Of a DNA stretch of 61,661 nt, positions 35,261 to 46,233 are shown one piece after another. A program made the position numbers and the translations under genes. The notes below the pieces were generated by a model that saw only the letters and a program-made list of their open reading frames with translations, made no database searches and was not told the DNA's origin. Positions within the stretch are counted from its first letter, which is position 1; every line of letters begins with the position of its first letter. Origin of the DNA: Dioszegia crocea (Eukaryota; Basidiomycota; Tremellomycetes; Tremellales; Bulleribasidiaceae); contig BCKK01000010.1 of NCBI GenBank assembly GCA_001600615.1, positions 1 to 61,661 on the forward strand, given 5' to 3'.

Positions 35261-37015
35261 ATGAACGCTGCTCTCTTATCTCAGATTCAAGGTGAGATCT
35301 CTTGCCTATCCATAGGTGCATGGATAACACTAATATGTTGCAGGCGGGAAGGGTTTGAAGAAGGCTGTAACGGTCGATAAGTCCGGTCCGGCCGTTGCTG
35401 GAGCTATCGTCGGTGAAGGAGGAGCGAAGCCTAGTGGGGGTGGTGGTGGCGGAGGGGGTGGAGGAGGTGGAGGAGCGCCTAGACCGCCAGCACCGAGCTC
35501 GGGAGGTCCGCCTCAGTTAGCAGGAATATTCGCAGGGGGTATGCCAACGTTGAAGAAGACTGGGAATCGTGAGTTGCCCCAAACTTACCATAGCGTGTTT
35601 TAAGCTCAGGGTTTAGCTGGAGCATCGACACTGCCTAGACCAAACGAGAATCCTTTGCCTTCACCTGCTAGGGCACCTCCCAGACCATCAGCCGCTCCTC
35701 CTGCGCCACCTGTACCTTCTGGCCGAGCGCCCGCGCCTCCAGGCAGAGGACCACCCCCGCCACCCGCACCGCCACCCGCACCACCTTCAGCACCTAGTCG
35801 AGGACCTCCTGCACCCCCTCCACCTCCCGGACGAAGGTATGTCCAAGCCAAGACTGCCAGACGGACTAATGCTAACTACCAGTGCCCCACCTGCACCGCC
35901 TGCCCCACCCCGTGGTCCGCCATCAAGAGTGCCTCCACCTCCTGCGCCACCCGCTCCTCCCCGGGCACCCCCAGCACCACCTGCGCCACCACCCAGGTCT
36001 GGCCCACCCGCTCCGCCTCCACCACCTCCCGGAAGAAGTGCACCGCCCGCACCACCCGCGCCACCACCCGCTCCGCCTAGGAACGTTCCTGCTCCCCCGC
36101 CAATGCCCGGACGTGGTGGCCGCCCAGAGAGTTCGGCTCCTCCCCCTAGAAGCATTCCCCCACCGCCCCCACCGCCCCCTGGTGGTAATGCTGTAAGTTT
36201 GAATTCTGCCAATGAGGCTCTCCGAACTCAAGCTGACGTCACAGCCCCGTGCGCCTCCACCTCCACCCCGTAACTCTGGTGTGAGTCTTCCAAGCAGTGT
36301 ATAATGATACGCAAGCTGACAAGACAGCCTCCCGCTCCACCTCCACCACCTCGTCCGACTGGTCCACCCAGCCTACCCACTCGTGTCCCAAGTACGAGTG
36401 GAGCCCCGCCTGGCCGCAGTCTACCTCCACCTCTCCCCAACGGCGCCGGTCGAAACTTACCCCCAACCCTTCCGAATCGACCATCCTCCAATTCCATATC
36501 CTCCATCACGCCACCACCTCTCCCCTCAGGCGGCCGTAGCCTCCCGCCTCCAGCACCGCCAATGCCTCCACGTGCAGTCCCGCCTATGCCTGCCCGGAAT
36601 AGCTACCAGGCAGCACCAGCAGATGACTCCGATTCCGACTCGGCACCGCCACCGCTTGCGCCGAGATTACCGCCCGCACCTCCTCGAGCACCGGCACCGC
36701 CCACTTCTGCTAGGCCTACGTCGAGCCTTGCGCCTCCGCTGGCTCCTCGACCTGCTGCGGCACTGCCACCCCGTATGTCGACCCCGTCGCAGGGTTATAT
36801 TGTGGATCAGCCGGATGTGCCTGAGCCGCCACCTGTAGTCGGAAGTTGGACATTCCCTATGAAGGGGATGTTCCCGCCTCCTCGACCGTTTAAAGCAGGA
36901 CAAAAGTGGGTCATATTTTCGCAAATGGGTAGAATCATTGATTGAGGGCTTCGCTGATGTTTGCAGGACGTACGCTAGTGGACGCACTAAAGGGGCTGGT
37001 GTAGGAGTCAACTAG
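35261..37015 (+). CDS. VRP1: Verprolin / WASP-interacting protein (WIP)
   Basis: Actin-binding partner of the WASP homologue LAS17, acting in cortical patches and endocytosis. The start MNAALLSQIQGGKGLKKAV is a WH2 actin-binding motif (LKKA variant of LKKV), interrupted by an intron after the tenth codon. A Gly run and then several hundred residues of polyproline follow, with repeats of PPPPPGR and APPAPPAPP, suited to SH3 and profilin ligands. The last exons give DQPDVPEPPPVVGSWTFP, then FKAGQKTYASGRTKG, matching the WASP-binding end of WIP (KxYPSG). The product ends GAGVGVN at 37015. The Pro-rich region produces long meaningless antisense frames rich in Gly. The product is about 490 residues. 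Confidence 0.93.
36245..36280 (+). other. VRP1: 36-nt symmetric polyproline exon of VRP1
   Basis: The exon encodes PRAPPPPPRNSG and is flanked by phase-0 introns on both sides (GTAAGT donor with GCTGACGTCACAG acceptor before it, GTGAGT donor with AAGCTGACAAGACAG acceptor after it). Skipping it would keep the frame, so it could be an alternative cassette. That is inference only. Confidence 0.75.
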
Positions 37016-37088
37016 CTGGTATGCATGCGATACGAAGGATAATCAAACGGTCAAGAATACTGTCCGGACCCTGACTTCAAAATAGCGA

Positions 37089-37719
37089 TCATAGTAAGGT
37101 CTCTTTGAGGCTGCCATCGCTGTTGGCTCCGCACGATGTGTCGTCGAATGCCGCGCGTACCTCCGTCTCGGTCGGGACGAGATGAAACTCTCTGGCCCTG
37201 AGGTTGACCGCCCGCCGGACGATCTCGCGGAAACACGTATCTCGCACCTCGTCTCGCTCCTCCTCGTCCGCTTTGCTCGCTGGCCACGAAGATTCCATCA
37301 TCTTTGCTACAGTAGCTCGACTGGTCCACTCGGCACGTTTCTCCTGCAGCCTCCGAGTCGAATTCACACATTTCGACATCAAAGTCAGCCCTGCAATGAA
37401 TGCCGTCTTCTCAGATTCGGCTGTGGGAGGTTCGTCAGCCAGCCCTTGGCGCGGAGACGAAGAACGGCTCACATAGGACGTCATCAGTCGGCATGATGAA
37501 AGGCGTTGCGTCGCTGAAATCGGCCTGCTCTGGACCGCCCAGACGCATGAGGGACAGTTGAAGCGCCAGCCTGTCGCCGGAGTGTGGCTCGATCTTTGCC
37601 ATGCGTCCGAGGTAGGCGAGCTGGTTCTCACTTGCGGGCCTGGACGTGTCCAGGGTGTACACGGACGGGGGCATTGATGTCTGCCAATCTTTAGCAGACA
37701 TCGGCTCTGGGAAGTGCAT
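37089..37719 (-). CDS. Hypothetical protein, about 190 residues
   Basis: Unrecognised. The ATG at 37719 reads MHFPEPMSAKDWQTSMPP. Two exons join across an intron of about 54 nt near 37420-37470 (GTGAGC donor, GCTGACGAAC before CACAG). The joined product continues SESEKTAFIAGLTLMSKC and ends SDGSLKETLL. Predicted to be soluble and mostly helical, with Lys/Arg/Glu-rich helices around VNSTRRLQEKRAEW and DEEERDEVRDTCFREIV. There is no membrane segment or known motif. A possible additional 5' exon is listed separately. It converges with the verprolin gene, with 73 nt between the stops. Confidence 0.6.
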
Positions 37720-37818
37720 GTTGAGCGAAGAGGGATCGCCGGACTGTGACTTCAGATAGTGGTGAATGCAGGGAAGAGATCTGCGATGGAGAGGTGGCGA
37801 ATGCGTGGGCAATGTATA

Positions 37819-38085
37819 CTAAGTTCTGCGAAAAAGGGTGAAGGAAACTGAAAGCGAAGGGGGCAAGGAACGCCAAGGGCAGTCTCTTTGACCGTTCTCC
37901 CTGTTGAGCAAGAAAGGATGACCACTGTGGCCAGGAAACTCCCAGTGATCCTTTCGTTGAAGGTCACACGTGTGCCAGGGCTGGACCGCGACGAAGGGGG
38001 TCGAGTCCTGGAGATTTGGGAACGCGGGGGAGTCTGGGACGTCTGTGAGACAATATTCCCGAGTGAAATTTTTGTGTTGATCCAT
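37819..38085 (-). other. Possible 5' exon or separate small ORF upstream of the 190-residue orphan
   Basis: ATG at 38085 opens MDQHKNFTREYCLTDVPDSP and runs 88 codons in the same frame as the orphan downstream, with a stop at 37819 between them. A GT-AG intron whose length is a multiple of three could fuse the two. I could not choose a convincing donor and acceptor, so this is left open. Confidence 0.3.
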
Positions 38086-38257
38086 CTCGAAAGACTGATT
38101 CCATGTGGCGTGGAGTCGTTATGACGCCTTGCAACTGTTAGCCTGGTAGATTCACAGGACGATGTCTGGTCTTCGAGATCCAAAGCTCAAGAGAGAACAT
38201 GAAACGCCACACCGCCACATACTCGAGTACGCACGGGCTTCTAGCTTCGACGCGCCT

Positions 38258-38273
38258 CCGCGGGGCCCCGCGG
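38258..38273. repeat. Perfect 16-bp GC palindrome
   Basis: The sequence CCGCGGGGCCCCGCGG equals its own reverse complement. It is about 140 nt upstream of the ORC1 start codon. A role as a binding site or cruciform is speculative. Confidence 0.8.
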
Positions 38274-38409
38274 CCGCAATATGGTGCCGCTGGTCAGACA
38301 TGCGTCCCACCTACTGTAATTGGAATTGGGGTCGACGGGCATTGTGTGTCTGCTCTCCCATACATACTCACGCTTCTAGAGGATCAAGGAACCCGACCTG
38401 TCTGCCGAA

Positions 38410-41062
38410 ATGTCATTCACGCCCCGCCGCTCGACCCGGGGATCCGTATTTACCCCCTCCCCCTTTCCATCCCCATCCCTCGCCGGGCCCTCGACCGACA
38501 ACGCCACGTCCTACACCTGGACATCCGAGCCTTCTTACCCGTCTGGACCGCACACTCCTCACTATACTTCCCTCAAGCGAGTGAAGGATCTTGCAAATGC
38601 TTCCGGAACGAGGAAAAACGCAAAGACCAAGGCGAAAGAGGAGGAGATCCAATTTGATATTGGGGATGGAGTGGCTGTAGCGCTTGAGGGTGGGACTGAG
38701 GGGCTGGGAATTATAACGGATCTGTGGGAAGAGGAGGTTGAGGAGGTTGAAAGAGTGGAAGATGAGGAGGAGGAGGAGGAAGAGGAAGAAGAAGAGGGGG
38801 AGAAAACTGTCAAGATGGCTGAAATTCACTGGTTCTTGAGGAGACACGATTTGCCGGGTGTGATGAAGAATTTGAGTATGGAAGATGTGAGTCGAGCTAT
38901 AGAGTCTTGATCGCTAGGTCATGTCATCAGAGCTGAAGTCGCTACAGAATGAAGTCCTTCTAGCTGCCTCGTCAAATCGACCCGTTTCTACACCCCTACC
39001 AATAACGATGATTCTCCGTATTACTCCAATCTACAACCGAGCCTCCTTCAAGGAAGAATTCGAAAATGTCAAGTCTTCGGTACGGGGTTGGTTATACATT
39101 CCTTCGGGCGTGTACTGGTGTGAGCGGGCCTTTGACAAGGGCGCGAAGGGTGGATTGGCGTGGCGGGTGGATGTCGATGAGTGGATTGATGGTGGTATAA
39201 GAGGGGATGGCTGGGCAGTTCCTACGAAAGCACTACCAGAACCCGTGGAGGATAAGGCAGAGAGCGAGGAAGAAGTGGCGAGTGGGAGCGAGGCGGAGGT
39301 GGATCAGGCGTCAGATGAAAAGGAAGAGGAAGAGGGCGAAACGTCCACGCCGAGAAAAAGGAAGCGGCCTGTCGGAACGACTAAGGTCAAAGCGCCCGCT
39401 CGAGCTCCAAAGAAACGGAAGACTGTATCTGTGTCTAAAAGTCGGACACGAGCGCCGAAAAAGCCCAAGAAAATGCCACATCCTCAAGCCTCGACATCGC
39501 ATATCCCTACGTCTATCCCTAATCTCGATGATCTGCCTGTTGATCCATATCAACGCGCATTGAGGTTGCTGCATGTGGGTGCCACGCCAGAATCGTTGCC
39601 ATGTAGGGAAGAGGAGTTTGTGGATGTGTTGAGTAAGGTTGAAGAGGGGGTGGAGGGCGGTGGTGGGGGTTGTCTATGTAAGCTCAACGTTGGGTGGTAA
39701 CGACTACAAGCTGACCATCTAGATATTGCTGGTGTACCGGGAACAGGCAAGACTGCGACTGTACATGCCGTCGTCAAAGAGCTCAAGAGGAAAGCAGAGG
39801 ACGGAGTGAGTGCCAGCTACCAGATCCACAAAGGCTCCCCAGCTAACTTTGGCGCCAGGAATTACCGCCTTTCTCGTATGTCGAGATCAACGGTCTCAAG
39901 ATCCCATCACCACAACACGCATATACCGTACTCTGGGAAGCAATCTCCGGCGCGACGGGCGTATCAGCAAAGACCGCCCTGAGGGGGCTTGAGGCGCACT
40001 TCAATCGCAAAACAGGCGGCGTCAGAGGTCCGCGAGGTCACACATTGTAAGCTATCTCCGCCATATCGGTCCCGGATTTAGGAAGCTGACAGACGGTCAG
40101 TGTGGTCCTCATGGATGAGCTCGATCAACTGCTTACTACGAAGCAAGACGTGGTTTACAATTTCTTCAATTGGCCCACTATGCGTGACTCTCAGTTGTTC
40201 GTCATTGCAGTTGCGAATCGGATGGATTTGCCGCAGCAATTGGCTGCAAAGATCAAGTCTAGGCTCGGTAAGCTATCTCCCTGAAAACCGCCTCGTACAT
40301 GATTGCGTGTATAAGCTGACGATGCCGGGCCTCCAGACACTCCTGTTCCAGCCATACGACCGACAAAACCTGATTGAGATTGTTCAATCCCGCCTGATTG
40401 CACATCCTAAGAGCAAAGACGAGCATAAAGTGCTTCAGCCCGATGCTATAGCTCTCGCAGCTACAAAAATGGCAGGAACGAACGGTGATGCCCGGCGGGT
40501 ACTAGATGCGTGCAGGTGAGCTGTCTGTAGCATACATAGCGTCCTCAACGAGCTGACACGTCAGGCGAGCAGTTGAAGTCATCCTGGAGAAGAATGACTC
40601 GCCTCATCCTGTTACTGCGAAAGAGATGATGGGTGTCTTGAATCAAATGTCATCCTCACCAGTCGCGCTATTTGTGAAGTCATGCAGCGAGCAGCAAAAG
40701 ATGATGCTGGCTGCTATGGTACGGTGTGTCCGACGCGAAGGAGTTCCGGAGATCCAATGGAGAGCTGTAAGCTGCTGGTTCTTCGTGAATCCTCACATTG
40801 GGCCAAGAAGCTGATATTCAAGGTACGATCCGATCATGACAACCTCACTCGATCTCTACTCGAAACGAGCGATTTCCTATCCCCTTCTGAACTGCTGTTG
40901 GTCTTCACATCATTGATCGCTTCACACGCTATGACTGCCGCGCCGGATATCAAGCTTGCGCTAGACGATCGGAAAGTAGCATTGGGTATGGAGATTGGGG
41001 AAGTTGGAAGGGTCTTGATGGCTGAGGGCGAGGGTTGGAGACGGGCACTAGCGGGTGTTTAA
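38410..41062 (+). CDS. ORC1: Origin recognition complex subunit 1 (ORC1)
   Basis: Largest ORC subunit, ATP-dependent, loads MCM helicase at replication origins. The start MSFTPRRSTRGSVFTPSP is basic. A BAH domain spans about residues 75-270, with WLYIPSGVYWCERAFD near its end and an insertion of 11 or so Glu codons (around 38760-38800). A basic linker with RKRKRPVG and APKKRKTV (nuclear localisation signals) follows. The AAA+ domain has Walker A AGVPGTGKTATV, VEINGLKIPSPQHAY, Walker B FVVLMDELDQLL and sensor-1 VIAVANRMDLP. NGDARRVLDACRRAVEV and the winged helix near the C-terminus end RRALAGV. Several introns have GCTGAC motifs. CDC6 is excluded by the BAH domain. Confidence 0.96.
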
Positions 41063-41177
41063 GGAGTTGTATTTATCTTTGGCTACACTATAATCTTGAA
41101 TTGTATTTCTATGTATACTACACTGCTTGACTTGACTTCTTCCATACTTGACTGCAGGTGTCCCTTTGTGACGACAG

Positions 41178-42013
41178 CTATTCCGCCTTGGTCTCCCCAT
41201 CGTACTCTATGTCCCCATCCCAATTTACACGGCCTGTCCGTACCGTCTCTCCTTTCGCCTTCAGGAGATCTTCAATCGTTTTCAATGTGCCCTCTTCCGT
41301 GCTCTCCTACATCACGTCAGCGCTGCTCTGATCTGTGCCAATGACTCCACCCGCTCAGGCCCACTTCTGCCACCCGAATCCTCTACCGCTCCGCTGAGAA
41401 TAATAGGCAAGAACAAAGCTCACCTTGAACCACCCCAAATGATCCGCTATCAGATGCCTATTCTTACATGAAGGACACTGCACAAGTACAATCCCCTTCG
41501 TATACGCCTGCTTCGAGAACTCGTGCGTTGAGCGATGCCCACAGTCATCGGCTGTGCAAGTGAAAGTAAGGGATCTGGAATAATCAGCCTTGGTCTTTTC
41601 CCCGAATTGCACTCCAATGAATGAATTTTGGTGGGAACGGAAGATAAGACCTACAGTCTAGGTTGTATTTGGGCAAGCTGCTGAGTCTTTGCTCCGGGCG
41701 CAGGAGCTTCCAACCGCAGATTCTCGCCTGATTCAGATTCCGATTCAGGCCCCTTATCCTCCAATATCGGTCTATGAGCGGCTGCAGAGCTGTTCCATCT
41801 TCTTGAAGACTGGAGTCGTCTGCTCCACCCGATGGTGTGTGAGCCACGAGAGGATGTTGTTAAGGCTGCGCGGGCTGGCGAGAGGGCTGCTATGGCAGAG
41901 ATCCGTGAGGGTCCGGCGAGGGATGATGATGAATAGGTCGCGAAGGGTTGTGAGAAGGCTGATTGAGGCCTGGATCGAGCCAAAGCACGGAGAGGGGAAG
42001 TGAGGCACGCCAT
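41178..42013 (-). CDS. ZIM17: Mitochondrial Hsp70 escort zinc protein (ZIM17/HEP1)
   Basis: Keeps mitochondrial Hsp70 soluble and active. The start at 42013 gives [20 protein letters not shown], an Arg/Ser-rich mitochondrial presequence. After an intron the DNL zinc ribbon follows: [21 protein letters not shown], then [26 protein letters not shown], with the two CxxxxC/CxxC Cys pairs (CTADDC and CPSC) and the DHL signature of the family. A further intron of about 120 nt precedes the last exon, [20 protein letters not shown], and stop at 41178. It shares a 197-nt promoter with CMC2 on the other side and converges with ORC1, with 115 nt between the stops. Confidence 0.94.
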
Positions 42014-42210
42014 TATAGAGTCAGATGTGTGGAGGTAGGGTCGACAGGGTCAGATAGACGGAATCGATCGATAGATGGTGAATGTATGGTCAGTCGACAA
42101 GCTAGTCAGCCGGAAATTTCCTGCATCTTTGCCACCCGAACTTTCCCGAAACATCCAACCTGCCTACATCAGTTTCTCAACCATCTACCCTCAATCTCTG
42201 CCCTAACAAG
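42014..42210. promoter_or_regulatory. Compact bidirectional promoter of ZIM17 and CMC2
   Basis: Only 197 nt separate the two start codons, so the 5' leaders and promoters of both mitochondrial genes must lie here. No clear TATA box is seen. The inference of shared control rests on spacing and matching function only. Confidence 0.55.
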
Positions 42211-42560
42211 ATGCACGCTCCCCTCGGTGTACCCGAGCGTCAACTCGCCTGTGCAGACCTCATCACGGCGCTAAACGAGTGTCACGCACAAGGCATGCTG
42301 TATCGCTGGGCAGGGATGTGCAATACTCAGAAACATGCCCTGACAATGTGTCTAAGAAAAGAGGTGCGTTCTCTGTTCCACCGGTTGAGAGTTGCTGATG
42401 GACTTTTCAGAGAATAGATCGGACGACTCGGAATAGGGAGGAAGCAAAGGGGAGGAACGTCAAGAAGAATGAGGCGTGGGCTGAGCTGGATCGGGAAATG
42501 GGCAACGGGAGTTCTTCGGGGTCAGGGTCGGAGCTTAGTGCTGAGTCGGAGCGGGCATGA
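42211..42560 (+). CDS. CMC2: COX assembly mitochondrial protein 2 (CMC2)
   Basis: Small twin CX9C protein of the mitochondrial intermembrane space needed for cytochrome c oxidase assembly. Both motifs are exact: CADLITALNEC and CNTQKHALTMC. The start is MHAPLGVPERQL. One intron follows LRKE at about 42363-42410, and the second exon continues RIDRTTRNREEAKGRNVKK and ends SSGSGSELSAESERA. About 100 residues; the Ser/Glu-rich tail is longer than in yeast. Import is expected through MIA40. Confidence 0.93.
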
Positions 42561-42815
42561 TCAGTGACTGAGGGATGTAAAGGAAGACTCATGTGCGGAA
42601 GGAGCAGAGCATTTGGCAGCGTTGTCTAGGCAGCCCGTAAGACCAAGTAAGTCTGCTAGATTCGTCTCGTCCAGGCGACCGATCGAGTGGCTGATACTCA
42701 GCCTGTACAAACCATCGCCATTGCGTTGTACCAACACATCTAGCATATTGTCCATGCATCCCACTCAGTTACCCTCAGAAAAAAGATCTACCACTCATCT
42801 ACCTAGACTACCACT

Positions 42816-44833
42816 TTACAAGAGCATAAACCCGCCCACAGCAGCGACTGCGCCCATACCCAGCGCCAACAACCCATCTACACCGCCAGTACGGTCCGCC
42901 GCGCTCTTCCCAGTGCTAGAGGTGTTGGTAGTTGTTGCGTTGGTGCACAAGCTTCCCTTCTTGCTGGTCTCAATGAGAACTCGGGGCATACCGCCCTCAA
43001 TAGGCACAGAGAGAGCGCCGTTGGAAGCAGTGGTGAATTGTGTACAGGTCAATGCGTCTGTTACGGAGATGCTGTTTCCCCATCCGGAAGAGGTTTGGGG
43101 GATGTTGATGCTGTTTGCAGCTCCAGATGCACCTCGGCTGGTCAGCACGGAGATGAGGGGTCCTTTGGCGATCAAGAGGTCTTTCGCCGATAGGGATGTG
43201 AGGGTCATCTGAGGATGTAAGCTTGTGTCTGGAGAGAATCGTGCGGACGTAGACATACTTGGGTTGTGTAGAAGGAGGTACTGGCGTTGCCGGCGGCAGA
43301 TCGAGCGGCGTTAAGGGCAGTGAAGAATTTGTAGAGGTCCTGCATTGATTAGCTTAAACTCGCTTCAGGCGGGCAGGGGCGAGAGGAAAGTTCACGGAGG
43401 TGGTGGGGAAGTTGGTGGTCCACATGGGTTCTCGGTTGAGGGGGTCGGCTCCGCCCTTGAATCCAGCCCTGGTTTGTCAGTTGTGAGATCCCTACTTCGA
43501 AGGGTTCAACTCACTCTGATCCGTAGTACAGGTATGGCACACTGTCTGAGACGAACGAGTAGGCGTGGGCATTCTTGATGAGCTATTCGATCAGTCATGT
43601 GACATTCCGCCAAGTCTAGCCTAGACCTACCGCAGCATCCTGGACCCAAGCCTCGAATCGAGGGTTATCGTGGTTGTTCAAGAAACCGCCCAACAGTGTG
43701 GGGTCGCTGAAGCTCGACTTGACGGTAGCGGCCATGTTGATCAACTCGGTCATGTTGCCCGAGGTGCCGTTGAAAGCGCGGACGAGAGGGTAGTAGATAG
43801 GGTAGTTGAACGGGTTAATCTGGGCCGATTTCTGATAGGCGGCAACATAGGTCGGGTTCCCATCCAGGACCTCACCGACGTTTCCGACACCTGCAGCATT
43901 GAGGAAACCGGGCCAGAAGGACTGGGCGACGTGTTTGACAGTGTCAATTCGGATCAGATCGATAGAGTAGTCGCTGACTAGCTTTTTGATCCAGGTGTTC
44001 CAGTAGTTGGCAACGGTTGCGTCGTTGGTGTTTAGATCGGGAAGGGCAACCTTGTCGTCACCGAGCCAGCACTGCTCGACTTGGGTCTGGTTGGTGTAGT
44101 CCGTAATCCAGCAGAAGGGGTGGAAGGAGGCCGCAGTAGAGAAGGCGCCGTAGGATGAAGAGGGGGAGAAGCTGGAACCGGATGTAGCTGCGACGTGGTT
44201 GACCACGATCTGTCGTGTCAGCTTAATGTCGATTTTGGGAGAGATCAGCTTACATCGACCATGAGGTACATGCCCTTGGCATGGATGGCCGCACTCAACG
44301 CTTTGAGGTCATCTGCTGTTCCGAAGTTATCGTTCTAGCATATTAGCACTGGGACCGGCGAAAAATTGAGTTTTCAGGCACGTACGAGCTTTGCAGGGTC
44401 CAAAGTCCAGTAGCCATGGTACGCCTGACCATAGCCAGTCGTTCCGCCGATATTGGACACCACTGGTGATATCCATAAAGTGTCGAAGCCCATGTTCTGC
44501 CCGGTGAGCTCGTTCTATACAAGTCCACATAGCCCCCAGGACAAGTCACAGACACCTCCAGTGGAAAATCAAATTGTCCATTTCCAAGGCACGGCCAACC
44601 GCCAATTTTGATGAGCAAAGACTTACGCGGATGTAATCCAGCTTGCCCATCAGTCCCTTGTACGTACCACCGCAATAGGGTGCAGAAGCTACGTTACACG
44701 GGGCGGAGGACGAGTTGGTCGGAGAGGCAAATCGGTCGGTGACGACCTGGTAAACGCGACGCTGGCGCATGGCATCGTTGCTCAACGCAGCAGCAAGCAG
44801 CGGCAGACAGAGGAGGGGGAGTAGGGCGAGCAT
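42816..44833 (-). CDS. GH13 alpha-amylase, probable GPI-anchored form
   Basis: Glycoside hydrolase family 13 alpha-amylase. The start at 44833 reads MLALLPLLCLPLLAAALS, a signal peptide. Family blocks are visible in order: RQRRVYQVVTDRFA, NMGFDTLWISPVV, GYWTLDPAKLNDNFGTADDL, YLMVDIVVNHVA, DLIRIDTVKHV (nucleophile Asp), VGNVGEVLDG (acid-base Glu) and LGGFLNNHDNPRF (transition-state Asp). The C-terminus has a Ser/Thr-rich stretch and ends GVDGLLALGMGAVAAVGGFMLL-like, a hydrophobic tail fitting a GPI signal. GPI-anchored amylases in filamentous fungi act on wall alpha-glucans (AgtA type), while secreted ones digest starch; which applies here is inference. About 545 residues. Confidence 0.93.
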
Positions 44834-45808
44834 CGTGTCGTGTCGTAGAATATGATATGTGTATGTAGTGTCGAAAGAGTTTTAATGCGGTGCAGACCCG
44901 GAGCGAGCGTTATGAATGGTGGGTTTGAAATCAAAGGAAAGAGCGTAGGAAGTCGAAGTTGCGCAAAGAGCAAAGCAGGACCGTCTGTTGAGCTGCCAAG
45001 TATTAGCTTGTGATATGATGAATAGAAGATAGCAGTAGATAAACAGCCCAAGCAGACAGGTCTTAATTAAGACCGAGCTCATTCGGGAAAATTCCTGTGC
45101 ACCAACCACCGAGCATACGCGGTTATTCACAGCTTTGTGATATTTGTCCGTCGCGGGGCCCGCTCTAGATCCCAGAAAGAGGCTTAGACAAGGGAAGGGA
45201 CTCACTTGGGACTGCAAGAAGACGAAGAGTATGGGAGATGAAAAAGGTTGCGAATGATAGACTTTTGCTGAGGTTGAATTAATAGGATCCTGAAACATCG
45301 CGTGAAGGACGCGTTGTGTGGATATGCCGTAATTTAGCGTTACATCTTTGCGTGCTTGCGAACAACCTTGCCTCTCGTGAATGTATCTCTGTGCGTGTCT
45401 GTTCGCTTCCGCATGGATGTGTTTGTGTGATGATTACATATGTGGCTCTCTCACTGAGAAGTCGCCCGGTCCTGTTGGCTTATAACGTGATTGTAGCTTT
45501 TGAAACGATGTTCCGCCACAATTCGCCACCCAGTAGACGCGCTCACTGACATCGCAGAGCTCGGCCTCGATGTCTGTTCGTCGTTTGAAGCACACACATA
45601 GCCAAGCTGTCGAGTACGACATCTCCCATAGAGCCTTTCTGAGGATCATTTTGTCATTTTCCATACCTCATTTCTTGGACGCACGGGCATCGGACACTAA
45701 TATCTACCCCGCGTTTTAGGCTGAAGTTGTTCAGGGTCGATGCCGAGAGGGGTGCGGGGTAGCGCATGCGGGGGAGTGGGAAGGCGGGGTAGAGGCCAGG
45801 GGGGACGC
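44834..45808. other. Long upstream region of amylase and the next gene
   Basis: Nearly 1 kb without a supported gene. The 76-codon minus frame at 45434-45664 has no conserved features. GC-rich sites such as GCGGGGC at about 45153-45159 fit the SYGGRG consensus of CreA/Mig1 carbon repressors. Runs of GGGG, including AGGGG stress-element-like copies, cluster at about 45747-45806 upstream of the gene at 46234. Confidence 0.45.
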
Positions 45809-45817
45809 TATATAAAG
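45809..45817 (+). promoter_or_regulatory. TATA box of the gene at 46234
   Basis: CTATATAAAG is a strong TATA match. It is preceded by several GGGG tracts and followed 30-40 nt later by the start of a pyrimidine-rich leader. Confidence 0.7.
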
Positions 45818-45915
45818 AGTAGGTCTCCGGTATCCTATTCTACCACCAATCCAGCAATACATCTCACATATCCCGGCCACCAAGTCTGCCAAGCATCTTC
45901 ATTCGTTACAGACAG

Positions 45916-45970
45916 GTAAGGAGCCGCGGATCCTAAGAGGCTCCAGTGACCGAAGACTGATCAAATTCAG
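45916..45970 (+). other. Probable 5'UTR intron of the gene at 46234
   Basis: GTAAGG donor after ACAG at 45915, a GACTGATC branch-like motif, and a TTCAG acceptor at 45970 give a 55-nt intron. No reading frame depends on it. Confidence 0.55.
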
Positions 45971-46233
45971 CTACCCGAAGTCCCATCACGCCATCTATAT
46001 CCGCTCGTCCTGATCATCCCCGTCCAAGCCATACCGGTCAGGCTCGCCTCGCCTGTCAATCACCGTGTCAAGTCTGCAGAGTCAGAAATAGCGAGGAGTG
46101 AAGGGGTAATCGCATCAAAGGATCACTTGTAATCGCACCGTCATCCGCTTCTTACTGCCCAACCACAGCCCACACCTCACCTATTCATCCCTGTCATCTA
46201 CTCTACTCTCCACTCTTGACCCCGTAGTCCAGA

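Noticed and set aside
35606..36212. Long Gly-rich minus-strand frames and extra plus-strand frames across verprolin
   Set aside because: They are by-products of CCN/GGN-rich polyproline coding; only the plus frame with the WH2 start and WIP end makes biological sense.
45434..45664. 76-codon minus-strand ORF upstream of amylase
   Set aside because: It has an ATG but no conserved features, leader or neighbour support; likely chance.
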